Of a stretch of 64,000 nt of DNA, positions 12,895 through 24,620 are shown piece by piece (the stretch's first letter is position 1; each line of letters starts with the position of its first letter). The notes below the pieces were generated by a model. The model worked only from the letters and a program-made list of their open reading frames with translations. It made no database searches and was not told the origin of the DNA. Source of the stretch: Glandiceps talaboti (lineage: Eukaryota; Hemichordata; Enteropneusta; Spengelidae); assembly GCF_964340395.1 (NCBI RefSeq), contig NC_135571.1, forward strand, positions 13,572,046-13,636,045, written 5' to 3'. The position numbers were made by a program, and so were the translations under genes.

Positions 12895-12935
12895 AGGTCA
12901 TAGTTCATAGGTCATAGTTCATAGGTCATAGGTCA
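12895..12935. promoter_or_regulatory. Array of six nuclear-receptor half-sites, 7-bp period (DR1-type)
   Basis: AGGTCA or AGTTCA hexamers begin at 12895, 12902, 12909, 12916, 12923 and 12930, each separated by a single T. Adjacent AGGTCA half-sites with one base between them are DR1 elements, bound in animals by RXR heterodimers, HNF4 and COUP-TF type receptors. It is also simply a short tandem repeat, so function is inferred only from motif identity. Confidence 0.45.
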
Positions 12936-13164
12936 TACTTGTATTAGAAACACTGGAACAGAAAGAAGAGACCATTTAATATACAAACTCAGTGGAGCAA
13001 TAAATTCCAATTTATTTTTAATTTGTTTAAAATAAACTCTGATAATTAGCATATACCAAGGTGAATACTGTGTTGTCATTTGGGAATCAGACTTTATATC
13101 AGACAATTATTAGAATGTCAACCCTACTAAATTTATTAAGTCTATAGATATTAGAGTAATGTAA

Positions 13165-13215
13165 ACTGTAAGATACATCATGTTGTTCAGCCCTATCGGG
13201 CTTCTTAATCACAAT
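13165..13215 (-). repeat. Isolated, inverted copy of the 46-bp minisatellite unit of 21425-21836
   Basis: Read on the minus strand, this stretch contains GATAGGGCTGAACAACATGA flanked by TTAAGAAG and by ATGTATCTTAC. That is the unit structure of the tandem array 8.2 kb downstream (TTTAGAAG..GATAGGGCTGAACAACA..ATATCTTAC). A similar partial unit, CAGCATGACATATCTTACAG, is at about 63060. Confidence 0.65.
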
Positions 13216-13390
13216 GGGTACTGGCTGATAGGGTGACACGAATGTCTGTATTTTATAGACAGTATAGTAACTCAGACATGATGGGAGGTAAAGATTATAG
13301 AAATGATGGGAAATAGAGATTACCAAAATATTACCAATAGGATTGAATACTACAAGGTTCATACATCTACGGACACAGAAATTATTACAC

Positions 13391-13560
13391 ATGGACAGCA
13401 GTAATGAAATATTTCAAACATCGAAATCAGCTGGGTTTGATTTGTCACAGTTTATGACAATCTCTGTGAACCATACCAGCATTCCGTATAGACGATCTGA
13501 TCCGGCCAATGGTCATTCCATAAATTCCCAACATTTCCACACAGCTGGGTTGTGTAACAA
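13391..13560 (+). CDS. Probable NAV exon, possibly an alternative first coding exon
   Basis: Encodes 56 residues plus two bases, from an ATG to a donor-like AACAA/GTAAAT at 13560/13561. The translation (MDSSNEIFQTSKSAGF at the start, SIPYRRSDPANGHS in the middle, HTAGLCN at the end) has mixed, protein-like composition unlike the surrounding AT-rich sequence. It ends in phase 2; the next confident exon at 31170 begins with a single base completing a codon, so the two join in frame to give an Asn between GLCN and CEDEDSSS. If the ATG is used, this is a first exon of a navigator isoform without an N-terminal CH domain; +4 is G but -3 is C, a moderate context. Alternatively it is internal, with an acceptor at ACACAG (about 13378) or GACAG (about 13398). 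I do not recognise a family motif in it; the assignment rests on phase, splice signal and composition. Confidence 0.55.
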
Positions 13561-14084
13561 GTAAATAGTTCTTTCTAAATATTGAAGTTGTAAACCAGCT
13601 GAGTGTAACAACTCACAGTATGTTGTGTATTATATGTATGTCATAGTACTGGGTCAACCAGTTCTCTATTTTTGAAGCGGTATTTAATATGTTATATTAA
13701 TTTATTACTATTTTCTGGCATCTGGTATCTCAACTATACCAGTTCCTCACCAGGAGTTATTACTTTAATTATATTTTAATACCCAAAATTTCTTTTGGCT
13801 CTTTAAGATTTAAATTTGACTGGATAACATTGAGTATATTAAAGGGGTACATGCCGTGTCTGAAAAAAATTTCATCTGCATTTTTTTATGATAAGTAGAT
13901 ATATTCTAGTTCTAGGTAAATGCTCAGTGGATGTTGCGTACATTGTAATATGGTTGTGTATTAACAATATCTGTATGATTGTGATATGAATGTAAATTTG
14001 TGGGTACACCCAAAATTTATGTCGCTTAAATCATTCATTTGGTTGGCTGCCATGTGACGCTCCATACATCTTACTAGGTGGCCA

Positions 14085-15371
14085 TGTGAAGCTATTACAA
14101 GGTTGCCACTGATTGGATAGGATGGGGGCAATGGGAAGGTATTACAAGATTGCCACTGATTGGATAGGATAGGGGCAATGGGAAGCTATTACAAGATTGC
14201 CACTGATTGGATAGGATAGGGGCAATGGGAAGCTATTACAAGATTGCCACTGATTGGATAGGGGCAATGGGAAGCTATTACAAGATTGCCACTGATTGGA
14301 TAGGATAGGGGCAATGGGAAGCTATTACAAGATTGCCACTGATTGGATAGGATAGGGGCAATGGGAAGCTATTACAAGATTGCCACTGATTGGATAGGAT
14401 AGGGGCAATGGGAAGCTATTACAAGATTGCCACTGATTGGATAGGATAGGGGCAATGGGAAGCTATTACAAGATTGCCACTGATTGGATAGGATAGGGGC
14501 AATGGGAAGCTATTACAAGATTGCCACTGATTGGATAGGATAGGGGCAATGGGAAGCTATTACAAGATTGCCACTGATTGGATAGGATAGGGGCAATGGG
14601 AAGCTATTACAAGATTGCCACTGATTGGATAGGATAGGGGCAATGGGAAGCTATTACAAGATTGCCACTGATTGGATAGGATAGGGGCAATGGGAAGCTA
14701 TTACAAGATTGCCACTGATTGGATAGGATAGGGGCAATGGGAAGCTATTACAAGATTGCCACTGATTGGATAGGATAGGGGCAATGGGAAGCTATTACAA
14801 GATTGCCACTGATTGGATAGGATAGGGGCAATGGGAAGCTATTACAAGATTGCCACTGATTGGATAGGATAGGGGCAATGGGAAGCTATTACAAGATTGC
14901 CACTGATTGGATAGGATAGGGGCAATGGGAAGCTATTACAAGATTGCCACTGATTGGATAGGATAGGGGCAATGGGAAGCTATTACAAGATTGCCACTGA
15001 TTGGATAGGATAGGGGCAATGGGAAGCTATTACAAGATTGCCACTGATTGGATAGGATAGGGGCAATGGGAAGCTATTACAAGATTGCCACTGATTGGAT
15101 AGGATAGGGGCAATGGGAAGCTATTACAAGATTGCCACTGATTGGATAGGATAGGGGCAATGGGAAGCTATTACAAGATTGCCACTGATTGGATAGGGGC
15201 AATGGGAAGCTATTACAAGATTGCCACTGATTGGATAGGATAGGGGCAATGGGAAGCTATTACAAGATTGCCACTGATTGGATAGGATAGGGGCAATGGG
15301 AAGCTATTACAAGATTGCCACTGATTGGATAGGGGCAATGGGAAGCTATTACAAGATTGCCACTGATTGGA
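14085..15371. repeat. 47-bp minisatellite, about 27 copies, very homogeneous
   Basis: Unit: GATTGGATAGGATAGGGGCA then ATGGGAAGCTATTACAAGAT then TGCCACT. Most copies are identical; a few lack one GATAG and are 42 bp. Only the first copies at the left edge diverge (GATGGGGGCA, GAAGGT). Such homogeneity implies recent amplification. Each unit carries CTGATTGGAT, the reverse complement of a good CCAAT box. Confidence 0.97.
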
Positions 15372-15407
15372 AAACTTTATCACTCATACAACCAACAGAT
15401 ATACATG

Positions 15408-15627
15408 TTTCCTTTGTTTTCTAACCAATCAGAATGAACCTTGTAAAGTGTGTTTCCTTTGTTTTCGAACCAATCAGAATGAACCTTGTAAAGTGTGTTT
15501 CCTTTGTTTTCTAACCAATCAGAATGAACCTTGTAAAGTGTGTTTCCTTTGTTTTCTAACCAATCAGAATGAACCTTGTAAAGTGTATTTCCTTTGTTTT
15601 CTAACCAATCAGAATGAACCTTGTAAG
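15408..15627. repeat. 45-bp minisatellite, 5 copies
   Basis: Unit: TTTCCTTTGTTTTCTAACCA then ATCAGAATGAACCTTGTAAA then GTGTG, starting at 15408, 15453, 15498, 15543 and 15588. The length is a multiple of three, giving a spurious cysteine-rich open frame. Each copy contains AACCAATCAG, a consensus CCAAT box. It follows the 47-bp array with only about 37 bp between. Confidence 0.95.
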
Positions 15628-15821
15628 TGCTTCACATCATCTGCTTACTCGTACTCGTAGTAGTAGTTATAGGATACACATTAACATGAAACAAACCATC
15701 ACAGAGAAGAGTTTAGATCTGAACTATGCCCCCTTAATTGCTTGTAGCACTGCATGTGATAACAAAGTGTAACAAGAGACATACATCTGATGATACAGTT
15801 TTACATCAAATTATACATATG

Positions 15822-16262
15822 CATTATTCATGAGCCAATTAGTAGACCAGATGTGAATATCTACTGACACCTCATATATTATTCATGTTACCATTAGTAA
15901 CTGGACCTAATTTAAATACTTGTCATGGATTATTCATGTTACCATTAGTAACTGGACCTAATTTAAATATTTGTCATGAATTATTCATGTTGCCATTAGT
16001 AACTGGACCTAATTTAAATATTTGTCATGAATTATTCATGTTGCCATTAGTAACTGGACCTAATTTAAATATTTGTCATGGATTATTCATGTTACTATTA
16101 GTAACTGGACTTAATTTGAATATTTTCATGCATTATTCATGTTTCCTTGGAAACTGAAATTAATTTGAATATTTAGTCGTCAATAATTCATATTTCCCAT
16201 AGAAACAATATCAAATTGTGAAACTTATTCATGAATTATGCATTGGCTATTGTAAACTGGAA
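15822..16262. repeat. 51-bp minisatellite with an X-box-like palindrome in each unit
   Basis: Near-identical units carry GTTACCATTAGTAAC or GTTGCCATTAGTAAC at 15887, 15938, 15989 and 16040, and GTTACTATTAGTAAC at 16091. Diverged units follow: GTTTCCTTGGAAAC at 16141, ATTTCCCATAGAAAC at 16192, and a further decayed unit near 16243. A decayed unit also precedes at about 15822. The rest of the unit is TGGACCTAATTTAAATATTT plus GTCATGAATTATTCAT. The period is divisible by three, so the open frame here is spurious. Confidence 0.92.
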
Positions 16263-18734
16263 TATATATTTTGGGGAAATTGCTTTGTGTTATATGTTTT
16301 TTTACAAAGGTGGTTTGGTCTTAGAAAACTGATTCTCAAACTTGTGGTTAGCGATTTATCTGAAGCTGAAACATTAAACCATAGACTTAGAACTGTGCAA
16401 GGCTGTTATGAAAACCACACAGTTATAAATAACATTTTATCTAACAGCTTCAGACAGCTGTTCATCTTTTCAAAACATCCCATGGTCATGCACTTAGATT
16501 CCTAGGCACCATACAACAATAAATATTATGAAAATAAAATTTGTAATTTCTGATAGCGATTTGGTATATTCTAGTTATTTGTGATTTTTATGGAAACATA
16601 CACCAAGCAGATGTTACAGGTTCATAGATCAGAACTAGAAGCGGACCTGTACATAACTTGAATTTTTATAAACTACTAACATATTCAAGAAAATATTTTG
16701 AGAAATATTTTTGTAAATTTGCCAAAAAAAATCAGAAATTTTTATACTGATTCATTAGCAATGATCATTTTCATCGATTTGATAAAAAATGAAGTAAAAT
16801 TGTGCTGAAAAATACTAAAACCAAAAGTAATTTGTGGCGGGGAAACAAGAGAAAATGTAAAGAATTGTTACAAAACATCATGTCTGCATTTTGAGTGTGT
16901 CAACCTACAGTTTTCAAACTAAAAGTTGGTATAATGTAATGTATATCCATACAAAACACAAAATAAATTTGATACAATACATATGAGGTTTGATTCTATG
17001 CATAAATTGCAGTGAAATTGTCATCTTTTCAGAACTTAATAAATAAATGTTTGTTGTGATTGATCAAACAAGGAAAGAGAATAACATAACATTGAACTAA
17101 CAAAAGTTGAGAAGTCATTTGTCAGAAAAGCGTCAAGATAAAATGTTGTACTTGTTTTTAGTAGATTTTAGGAAAACTGCCATTGTGCTGTCGTCTGCTA
17201 AATTAGCTGTAGTCTGCATCCTAAAGACTAAAGTCAATGTTTTGTTAGTGGCTTATGAAAGTTTTTAGGTCTACATTGAAGTGGTTTATTTGCATATTGT
17301 AATGTGTTTATTTGCATATTGTAATGTTGTGTTTATTGTTAGTGTGTGAATGAGTTAATTATTGTGTACTACTTGACTTACTTAGATCAGCAGGGAAGAA
17401 ATTAATGAGAGAGGAGATGAACTTTGTTGCTTTGTTGCTCTCCAGTTTTATCTAAATTTGGTACAATGTATTGTAACGCTGTACTGTTACTTTCCATAGA
17501 ATGTCATGTGAGTGACAAGTTGACAAAATGACTCATACTATTACAGTAAAACTGGGTTCGGATCGTCCTGAAATGTATTACATTGTTTTACTGTAACCAT
17601 GAAGATAGGAACACAACCTGCAAGTAGTTTTTTGGGGGGCTAAATATCTTTCTGAAATGCCAATTTTTGTTATAATTTTGATAAAAGTAGATAGAAGGTC
17701 ATTTAATAAAATTATTTTCATCAAAATAGATTCACAATTTTGCTAAAATCTGTAGAGAAATTTAATTTTTGCCCGAAATTTTTGGAAGGAAAACATTTGA
17801 TACTGACCGACAAACCAGATTCTGCAACTTAAAAGTCATTTTCATGAATCTTGATATTGAGGAATGAATAATGACCTGGAATTTGTTGAAATAATGACTT
17901 TTCAATAGGGACTATTTTGATAGTAGAAGAATTTAATTTCATTCTGAAAATGTGATGTGTTTTCAGATAAATACGACAGTTCAGATTGACTTGAACAGCT
18001 AACAATGTATCTGATGTGAAATCATGAAATTTGAAGCCAAACTCGTTAGTCAAAATGTTGGAAGTGTAATTAGTTTCTTGAATTTTTGACTACAAACACA
18101 CTTGAAGAGCCTTGAATATGAACCCAGTTGGTTTGATTGGGTGTCATGAGGTTACACCATGAGGTCAACAGAGGTATAGGTTGATGTCCACCAAACCTGT
18201 TTGACAGGCTACTGACACATGACATTTTTCTACCTCAGAAATTTGCTTTACAACTTCTCTTTTCTGTGTCACTCCAAGAGCCCCCAGTATTGCCAAAATA
18301 TTAATGTATCGTAGTGGGATGAATAAAATGGATTCCAATTCTCATGCTGGTTCTGGTTTTCATTAAATTGTTGGTTTACATTTGCATGTATGAAAACTTT
18401 GTTATTTTGTGCGTGACTTCCTCTTTCTTCCTTCCTTCCTTCCTGCAAATTTGGCTGGTATTTACTCCAATTTGTCTGGTTTATCTAAAGTTCAAAATTT
18501 CTTTGAGATTATTCTGTATAGTGTGATATTCTCTTACAAATTTTTGGCAAATTGAGTTTGAAAGTGTGTTTATAATTTAGATTAGCATAAAATGCAATGT
18601 TTTACTAGACAACAGGTACATTGTATCATGCAGCAAACGTTACAAAACAATTTAACCATTTGTTGATTATCTTTAAGAAATTATCAAATTTTCACAAATA
18701 TTTTTTGACATTTCTATACACTTTTAGATAATAT

Positions 18735-19120
18735 CTTAATGTATCTTTATCAACATCTCTGAATCAAAATTATTTCAAATTGTGATAGGTGAAAATTTTT
18801 GAAAATTTTGTCACCTGCAAAAGTTGACAACATGCTAACAACTACAGAATCTTTTAGTTCTCAGCTTTATGTGTCTTTATCAACATGTTTTGATCAAAAT
18901 TGATGAAAAGTGAACATTTTCGAAAATTTGTCGTCTGCAAAAGTTGACAACATACTAACAACTGCAGAATCTTTTAGTTCTCAGCTTTATGTATCTTTAT
19001 CAACATGTTTTGATCAAAATTAACTAGAATTATGATGGAAAGTGAATATTTGTGAAAATTTGTTGCCTGCAAAAGTTGACGACATACTAACAACTATAAT
19101 CTTTCAGATATCAGCTTTAG
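18735..19120. repeat. ~125-bp tandem repeat, three copies
   Basis: Three direct copies share CTGCAAAAGTTGACAACAT, CTAACAACTACAGAATCTTT and CTTTATCAACATGTTTTGAT, with diverged edges. No open frame. Confidence 0.88.
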
Positions 19121-19420
19121 TTTGATACTGCAACAGAAAGTGTTTCAATTTCCAAATAGTGAGTTCATTGCATCGTCTGTAAATCTATCAAAACATTTAA
19201 TACACTGTTGTAAAATAAGTATAGAATGAATGTCACAGTAAGTTTGACATGCTGTTGTGAAAGGGACAGATTTTATTTTGTGACTTTCTCACCAGCATAA
19301 GAAAGAGAGACTCAGAGAGTGACATTCTTTCATGTACAGACTATAGATGTTGTCATAACCACAAGAAGTTGGCAAATTTGTGACATGTCACATGATATCA
19401 TTTTTTGTGTGAAATGTTTA

Positions 19421-19600
19421 CATATTCATATTCATATTCATATTCATTTTATTGACGAATTCTAACATTGTAAGTACAGTTACAAAGATACACTGATTAA
19501 ACTTTACATGTTACAAACAACCAATAGAAAGTCACATTACTTACAGATGAAAGTAATAAGATTAAATACAAAAAGAGAATTTAAAAAGTTCAATTTGTCA
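19421..19600 (-). mobile_element. Possible LINE 3' end with ATGAATATGAAT tail, minus strand
   Basis: Positions 19421-19447 are a short (ATATTC)n tract followed by ATTTTATTGACG. On the minus strand this reads as an AATAAAATGAATATGAAT tail, the arrangement often seen at 3' ends of non-LTR retrotransposons. No reverse-transcriptase coding sequence is recognisable beside it, so the call is weak. Confidence 0.3.
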
Positions 19601-20011
19601 ACAAGATGTACGATAGGTCATTGTCAAGACATATCAGCACAACATGTTAACAAAAAACTTTCACTTTATTTTTATTGATGAAAAATATTCAAAGATATTT
19701 TTTTTTGAAGCAAAAAAAAAAACTGCAGTCTTGGCAGGTAAAACCTCAAGAAACAAGAAAGTTAAAAGCACAGCAATGTTAAGGGCATAACATTCGATTG
19801 AAGCAATGACTTTACTTACTAATCCACTTGTTTTTTCTGGCCAACATTATTGACAAAAATGTAATTTTCTGTAATTTGACTTGAATTGGTATTTCTTTTG
19901 GTCCAAAATGAACCAGGCTGTGTTTTTCATCACAAGTCTATTAAACTAGATAATGTTTTCATGGAGACGTTGATTTGAAAATGATAGCTTTGATAATTTA
20001 GAGATAAGGTC

Positions 20012-20315
20012 AGCCATATTGGTCACCTTGGTGACTGACACCCTATGGTAGCTAAGTTGTTATGGTCACCTTGGTGACTGACACCCTAGCTATGTTGTTA
20101 TGGTCACCTTGGTGACTGACACCCTAGCTAGGTTGTTATGGTCACCTTGGTGACTGACACCCTAGCTAGGTTGTTATGGTCACCTTGGTGACTGACACCC
20201 TAGCTATGTTGTTATGGTCACCTTGGTGACTAGCACCCTAGCTATGTTGTTAGGATAACCTCAGTAATTAACACCATGCCTATGATATGACCACTTTACT
20301 GACTGACACCTTATC
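20012..20315. repeat. 38-bp minisatellite with palindromic core GTCACCTTGGTGAC
   Basis: About six units of GTTATGGTCACCTTGGTGAC then TGACACCCTAGCTAGGTT, decaying at both edges. The core GTCACC-TT-GGTGAC is a 6+2+6 inverted repeat. Confidence 0.93.
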
Positions 20316-21424
20316 CATGACTCCTAAGTGCTTATTACCTTCAATGAAAATGCCATGCATGTTAATTGTTCACCTATTGCATATACATATGTGCTAACTC
20401 CCATAAGGCAATGTGGCCCATAGTGATGTTTCTCTGAAATCACTTGTATTAATGTAACATCATGAAGTGACTCTCCAGAACCCATAGTTTATGAGAATGC
20501 CTTGATTTCCTGGAGTAGTCAACTTCCCCTTTAAATCACTCTGTATACAAATACAGACAGTTATTTAGGGAGACAACAATTGTATTTTTTTGAGTTCAAA
20601 TATATTTTATGTAATACATGTATGACAATCAATATTGTCAAAGTGACATTTTGTGATCGTTGGTCACAAGTTGATTAAATGCTAACCACCATAGGAGAAC
20701 TCTACGTGTAGAATGCCTAATTTTGTTTGTAATCGCAATGTCTTTTCTCAATACGAGGCAATAAAAGTGAAAGTCTTGTCTTGCCATGAGACTAAATCCA
20801 AATACTCGGTTCTCATTGCCTCGCCATTCACTGAACGATATTCCTTTTCTAAACGATAGTTGCATACATTTCAAAGCTTTTTATAAAAAGTATACTGTGT
20901 GAGTAACCTGACAGTATTGTAGTGGATCTTAGTTTGTAAATAATCCGCTCTAGATGAGAGAATGTGATATGTATTGTACTACTGGAAGAGATAAAAGAAA
21001 ACTATCGACAAAATAGCTCAAGATAAGTGTATCTTGTATTTTCCATGCATTTAGAAAAATAAATTACGATCACAAACCTACTGCTATTTAGACAAATAGG
21101 ATCGGCATTGTCATAGAGATATACAAGATTTCAGAAAAGGAAAGCTTTTGTGCGAAACAAAGGGGAAATCAATCGCGTACACTTGTACCAGGTGGACAGA
21201 CTGACAAATCGGTTTTTATGAAATCCAAAGTGTCATTATTCGTACAATGTACTTTGATTTAATTTAATTTATACGATGAGTCATAAACAGAGTTGAACAA
21301 TTTATTGTTGAAGATTTAAGTTAAAATCAGCTGTCTTTGGAATGGCAACAGCCTTTAAATTTACCCTAGTAAAAATTGTAAGTATTTTGGTCTGGAAGAT
21401 ACGACATTCACCTATCAGCTACCA

Positions 21425-21836
21425 CTCACAGTGGTTTAGAAGTCTGATAGAGCTGAATAACACAACATATCTTACAGTGGTTTAGAAGTCTGATAGGACT
21501 GAACAACATGACATATCTTACAGTGGTTTAGAAGTCTGATAGGGCTGAACAACACAACATATCTTACAGTGGTTTAGAAGTCTGATAGGACTGAACAACA
21601 CAACATATCTTACAGTGGTTTAGAAGTCTGATAGGGCTGAACAACACAACATATCTTACAGTGGTTTAGAAGTCTGATAGGGCTGAACAACACAACATAT
21701 CTTACAGTGGTTTAGAAGTCTGATAGGGCTGAACAACACAACATATCTTACAGTGGTTTAGAAGTCTGATAGGGCTGAACAACATGACGCATACCTCACA
21801 GTGGTTTTAGAAGTCTGATAGGGCTGAACTTACCAC
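21425..21836. repeat. 46-bp minisatellite, about 9 copies
   Basis: Unit: ACAGTGGTTTAGAAGTCTGA then TAGGGCTGAACAACACAACA then TATCTT. The first and last copies are variant. Isolated related units occur at 13165-13215 (inverted) and at about 63060, so the sequence is dispersed as well as tandem. Confidence 0.95.
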
Positions 21837-24249
21837 AAATTCACAATGGAAGTATCCAAAACTTTATTTACCCAGCATAAGTGTAGAAGCAACCACTTGA
21901 AGATAGGGTAGTCAGAGTTTGTAAAGAAGAACAAGTGAGGTGACAATTGTAATTCAAATCAATTTTCACTCAGTGAGTTGTAGTTGATCCCATTTGTACA
22001 ACGCTGTAACCTTTGAGAGTTTTGCAGTTTTCTTTTTACTGAATGTAATTGCCGAAAATCATTGTGCACCCTGGTCGGACTTTCTCAAGGGAGTTGGTAA
22101 ACTGGTAGCAATGTAAGATATGGTACAATGAAAAATGGTTGCGTGTTTTCACAGTTGATGTTTTCATTGTGTTTTTAATGGTCATGTAAATGGTAACTTT
22201 TAGTGGAAATACTGATGACGATGTCGTGCATTGAATAATAAATGAAGGCTCATGACCTGTTGTGAATGTAGCAGTAATAGAGTGGCCCACCCCTGCATCA
22301 TTCAGTTATTGTCTTTTAAACTGTATACCCATCATGAATGTAATGGGGAAAGACAAAAGGCTTGCATAATGAAGTCTTAATGTTAACACTTCTGAAGTTG
22401 CAATTGTAAACAATTGGAGTCGGACATGTTTTGGTCAGGTAAGGACTGTCGTATGACGACTTTGTTAGTTTGAGAGAGAAAAGTTTGTTATTTGGTCTGC
22501 TGGTGGTCAGAGTGTGATTGGTTGTAAACTGGTTACTTTGTAGCAATATATATTGTTATATTCTTTGAAAGTGATACATTGTAGCAAGGTCAATACTTTA
22601 CTATGTCTTTAATTAGTAATTGATTTGTTTGTGTTTGCTAGATAACAATGAATTAGTTTGACCCCAAGTTGTACTTTTTTACACCCCATGCATTCATAGA
22701 CAAACTCTTCTCATGGCATGATATAAACGTACCTAAATGTCATCAGACTATTTACTTTATTTATTGAGGTGCTAAGTACGTAAACGCTAATGAGCTGCCA
22801 TGCTTTCTCTTATTACCCTCCATTTAATACTGTGATCAGGGAAGTAACCCTGACTATGGGTGATACTTCCATGCTGTGATAATGAATTTGATTGCTTCAA
22901 ATTTTGACCAGATTTCCCACGCTCTTAAAAAAACAGTTTGTAAAATCCCTAGTTTTACGATATCTGTACGTTATTTAAATCATCACATACTGTATTCAGA
23001 TAAAAGTGTTTGATACACCAGTCGTTTTTCTTTTTGTGATAATTTGACTAATGGTAATTATGGTGAATTACTTAGCATACAAACTTCACAATGACGTAAA
23101 GTAGGCTAAGTTGATAAAGTTCACAAAAGTTCAACAGCATAAAGGGTACACAGCAATTTATTGGGAGACTTTTACTTCGTAATATGAATTCGTTGACATC
23201 AATTACACTAGTGAATCATATTAAAGGTACATTATATAGTCAAGTTTTTCATACATAGTTTTTATTTGCAGTGAAATTCTTTTTTCTAATTCCAGAAATT
23301 TATATGATATAAATGTCGATACATCAAGTACTTGAATCGTTTAGACATTATTTGTGTTTGCATACTTTGATCTGCTTACTTAGTGATTTGCTTGGAATAT
23401 GGAGACTATTTGTAGATAGTCTGTATACGAACTGTGGTACTTTGAGGGATTTTGACCATACTGTGTGAGTGGTCGTTTAATGGTAACGATCCTGTATAGG
23501 AACTAGACTAACTTGTAGATTGTTTTTGACAAACGACCTTTTATTACTTACATAACCAAATTTTTAGCTTGCTTGATAATTAATGGATATTTTTTTATTA
23601 TTTCCATCTAAAATCAAGTTTAGGGGAGCAAAAAATTTACGCAAGGCCTAGAAATTTTGGTCGAATTATTTTTAGCAGAAAATTAACACAATTTTAGTAT
23701 CATTTCACAAATATGTATTAATATATGTGAATCCACTATAAATTAAAGTTAAGATACTTTAAAATGTCACATTGGAACAAAAAATCTGTAAGTTGTAATA
23801 TTAGTGGAAAAATATTACGTACAGAAATATGTATGTTGGAGAAGAAATAGTATGTGTTGCACACTGAAATTATCAACATGTGTGAATGTTCTGTTTGTTT
23901 GTTTGTTTGTCAAAAGAATGGTTTCTTTATGATCCAGGTTTCTTATACCAACTCACAAGTAGAAGTAAGTTGAAGTACCTCAATGTGAAATTGTAAAATG
24001 AATCAAACTCTCGTAACAAAACTGCATAAAACCGACGGTAATGTTTCATGAGCATGTTTAGAGAATGAAATGCTATACACTTGTAGTAGTGGAAGGCAAC
24101 TTATAGTTTAGTGTAATGACTGTTTTAGTGACTTTGTATGTCTTTAATAAGTATTTACTACAAATAAAATATGCCATAAATCGTTTGAGGCATGCATGTA
24201 TGAATAATACAAAAGGTCGATTTGTAAGAAATCATGTCACTTGACAATT

Positions 24250-24620
24250 TTGAACCAAAATTCCTACATGAATGAAGTGATAAACATGTTTTTTATGACT
24301 CATGTCCAAAATAAAGTCGAGATTTGCCAAAAAGTTAGGGAAGGACAAGAATTTTTGTTCAAAAAATGTTGGTGGGAAAGTGACACAATTTTGATATAAA
24401 TTTACAAATGAATAGTATTTCTACAATTTCTGTCTAGAATTATAATGAAATGTTCCAAAAAGTGACAGAAAAACAAGAATTTTGTAGTCGTGATTTTGGC
24501 AGGAAAGTGACACAATTCTGATATAAATTCACAAATAAGTAGTATTTGTATGATTTCAGTGTAAAATCAAGATAAAACGTTCGGAAAAGTTACAGAAAAA
24601 CAAGAATTTTGTACACATAA
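24250..24620. repeat. ~120-bp AT-rich degenerate tandem repeat (member of a dispersed family)
   Basis: Consecutive copies share GGAAAGTGACACAATT, GATATAAATTCACAAAT and ACAGAAAAACAAGAATTTTG. The same modules recur at about 30230-30350, 51530-51560 and, more decayed, at many other intronic sites. Confidence 0.7.

Larger units (their letters stand above)
1..13390. other. Upstream or 5' intronic sequence of the NAV gene, no confident exon
   Basis: I see no convincing protein-coding exon here on either strand. The long open frames come from the CT tract and the 36-bp minisatellite. The stretch holds the individual repeats listed separately, scattered CCAAT motifs at about 2470-3070, a small GC-rich patch at 6861-6901, and diffuse AT-rich sequence. 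It may be upstream intergenic DNA, 5' untranslated exons plus introns of the navigator gene, or both; the sequence alone does not decide. Confidence 0.6.

Noticed and set aside
15367-16157. Repetitive 90- to 97-codon frames (CFLTNQNEPCK and LVTGPNLN repeats)
   Set aside because: The 45-bp and 51-bp minisatellites have periods divisible by three; no other coding evidence.
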